Assembly: GCA_031263805.1 (NCBI GenBank)
Contig: JAISFB010000112.1
Coordinates: forward strand, 1 to 6,465
DNA from: Oscillospiraceae bacterium
Lineage (GTDB): Bacteria; Bacillota; Clostridia; Oscillospirales; Oscillospiraceae
Direction: 5' to 3'
Length of the DNA stretch: 6,465 bases
A program made the position numbers and the translations under genes. Under the pieces are notes generated by a model. It searched no databases. It saw nothing but the letters and a program-made list of their open reading frames with translations, and was not told the origin of the DNA. Shown piece after piece: positions 5,683-6,465 of the stretch. Within the stretch, counting starts at the first letter, position 1. Every line of letters begins with the position of its first letter.

Positions 5683-6429
5683 TTAAGCCGGAGGTCCGGC
5701 CGGGGGCGGTCCGCCGAAGCCGCCAAAGCCGCCGGGACCGGGCGGGGGCGCGGGGGGCGGAGGAGGATTAGCGATGATCTTCGCGGCTTCGAGAATTGCC
5801 TGCGCGTGGCGCGGGTATGTACCGCAGATGCAGATGTTTCCGGCGAGAGCCTCGCGGCAGTCCTGCTCCGTCGGGTCGGGATTTTTGTCGAGAAGATGCT
5901 TTGCTGAGACGAGAAAGCCCGGCGTGCAGTAGCCGCACTGCATAGCGTCCCAGCGGCAGTACGCATCGACGAGGGGCTTCCATTTCGGGTCGGCGGCTAT
6001 GCCCTCAATGGTCTGGATGTCGTGTCCTTCGCACTCTATGGCGAGCATTTGACACGCGAGCACGGCGCGCCCGTCCATAATGACCGTGCAGGAGCCGCAT
6101 ACGCCCTTATCGCACATATGCTTCGCGCCGGTCAGTCCGAGACGGAACTGCAAGGTACGCTTCAGCGTCCAATGCGGTTCGATCAGGGTCTCGCAGTTCT
6201 TGCCGTTCAGCGTAAGTACGACGGTGATCGGGGGGACTGCGCCGAGGTGCGTCACCTCGTAGTGCTGCTTTAGGTCGGAATAGCTGCCGAATACTCCGCC
6301 GCACAGCGTACAGCGGTATTCGTTCAGGGCCGTGGGAATAGCGCCTATCAGCGCGGACACCTTTTCGTGCGCGGCGTCCAGCGTGAGAGTCATACTCCCG
6401 CCCTGAATGGTGGTTGCTTCACTTGCCAT
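5683..6429 (-). CDS. [2Fe-2S] iron-sulfur subunit of the molybdenum hydroxylase, with N-terminal C2H2 zinc finger and Pro/Gly-rich tail
   Basis: The protein has 248 residues against roughly 150-170 for typical small subunits. Residues 67-221 are the canonical two-cluster subunit. The plant-ferredoxin-like cluster is bound by C106, C111, C114 and C126 (CDKGVCGSC plus DGRAVLAC), and the helical-domain cluster by C165, C168, C200 and C202 (QCGYCTPG and NICICGTYP). These clusters relay electrons from the molybdenum centre to FAD. Residues 1-66 are extra and contain the zinc-finger pattern at 38-61; residues 222-248 are an extra Pro/Gly-rich tail. Met1 is chosen because AGGAGGG (6436-6442) lies 6 bases upstream; the internal Met13 (6393) has no comparable site. 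It is the first gene of the operon in this window, and its stop lies 19 bases before the molybdenum subunit. Confidence 0.92.
   Translation of the reverse strand: MASEATTIQGGSMTLTLDAAHEKVSALIGAIPTALNEYRCTLCGGVFGSYSDLKQHYEVTHLGAVPPITVVLTLNGKNCETLIEPHWTLKRTLQFRLGLTGAKHMCDKGVCGSCTVIMDGRAVLACQMLAIECEGHDIQTIEGIAADPKWKPLVDAYCRWDAMQCGYCTPGFLVSAKHLLDKNPDPTEQDCREALAGNICICGTYPRHAQAILEAAKIIANPPPPPAPPPGPGGFGGFGGPPPAGPPA
5686..5766 (-). repeat. Pro/Gly-rich C-terminal tail of the small subunit (residues 222-248)
   Basis: After AAKIIAN the protein ends in a run of prolines, then GPGGFGGFGGPP and a PPAGPPA end. It contains no charged residues and is likely disordered or polyproline-like. The core GGFGGPP repeats the insert in the molybdenum subunit of the same operon. 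In the DNA it appears as a strongly purine/pyrimidine-biased GC stretch with short GCC-type repeats. Confidence 0.65.
6247..6318 (-). other. C2H2 zinc-finger motif fused to the iron-sulfur subunit (residues 38-61)
   Basis: Residues 38-61 read YRCTLCGGVFGSY followed by SDLKQHYEVTH. They fit the classical pattern (F/Y)-x-C-x2-C-x3-F-x5-L-x2-H-x4-H with C40, C43, F47, L53, H56 and H61. Every ligand and every hydrophobic core position is present. It is upstream of and separate from the eight cluster cysteines (first at 106). A short helix-like stretch (AAHEKVSALIGAI, 19-31) precedes it. Zinc binding and its role are inferred. Confidence 0.75.
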
Positions 6430-6435
6430 TACAAG

Positions 6436-6442
6436 CCCTCCT
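6436..6442 (-). promoter_or_regulatory. Ribosome binding site of the iron-sulfur subunit gene
   Basis: The minus strand reads TTAGGAGGGCTTGTA and then ATG. This is a full anti-16S match at ideal spacing and fixes the start at 6429. An AT-rich leader (ATATTTTTTT) lies just upstream; the promoter itself is probably beyond the window edge. Confidence 0.85.
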
Positions 6443-6465
6443 AAAAAAATATAATGATGTGTTGC

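Noticed and set aside
6391..6393. Internal Met13 as start of the iron-sulfur subunit
   Set aside because: No good ribosome binding site precedes it, while Met1 has AGGAGGG at ideal spacing. Either start would retain the zinc finger.
960..6429. Selenocysteine or frameshift in the redox operon
   Set aside because: All three frames are open from a well-placed start to a single stop, with no in-frame TGA. Selenium bound as a cofactor atom, as in some relatives, cannot be judged from this sequence.
6443..6465. Possible -10 element (CATTAT/TATATT on the minus strand) for the redox operon
   Set aside because: It lies too close to the Shine-Dalgarno for a sensible leader, and any -35 would be outside the window, so no promoter can be supported.

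Overview
The window is bacterial. It holds the tail of an NAD-dependent DNA ligase gene (ligA), a short type II toxin-antitoxin operon and a complete three-gene molybdenum hydroxylase operon on the opposite strand. The high G+C coding sequence, strong AGGAGG-type ribosome binding sites, tightly packed operon and iron-sulfur-rich redox proteins suggest an anaerobic bacterium, perhaps a clostridial Firmicute or a member of Synergistota. That placement is a low-confidence inference; no taxonomic marker other than the last 59 residues of LigA is present.

Layout, left to right. Bases 1-180 (+) encode the C-terminal BRCT domain of LigA. Bases 181-306 are visibly more AT-rich and carry a near-consensus sigma-70 type promoter (TTTACA, 17 bases, TATAAT) followed by a perfect 12-base palindrome. 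Bases 307-877 (+) encode a RelB/DinJ-family antitoxin and an overlapping Txe/YoeB-family toxin. A strong intrinsic terminator at 905-945 separates this operon from the convergent minus-strand operon.

The minus-strand operon reads from 6429 down to 960. First comes a [2Fe-2S] subunit, then a molybdopterin-binding subunit, then an FAD subunit, with gaps of only 19 and 9 bases. This is the subunit set of the xanthine dehydrogenase / aldehyde oxidase family, and electrons would be expected to run from molybdenum through two [2Fe-2S] clusters to FAD and then to a nicotinamide. All three subunits are atypical. The iron-sulfur subunit has an N-terminal extension containing a textbook C2H2 zinc-finger pattern and a Pro/Gly-rich tail. 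The molybdenum subunit lacks the Glu of the usual C-terminal GEPP-type active-site signature and the RGxGxPQ-type signature, and it carries an internal Pro/Gly-rich insert with the same GGFGGPP motif as the tail of the small subunit. The FAD subunit is split by a module of about 467 residues related to glutamate synthase small subunit (GltD/YgfK-like, with its own iron-sulfur, FAD and NAD(P) motifs), inserted at the cysteine loop of the FAD domain.

Together the three genes look like a divergent, probably uncharacterised molybdo-iron-sulfur-flavoprotein complex with a built-in second flavin/NAD(P)H module. Its substrate cannot be read from the sequence. The best candidates for something undescribed are the zinc finger on the iron-sulfur subunit and the altered molybdenum active site.
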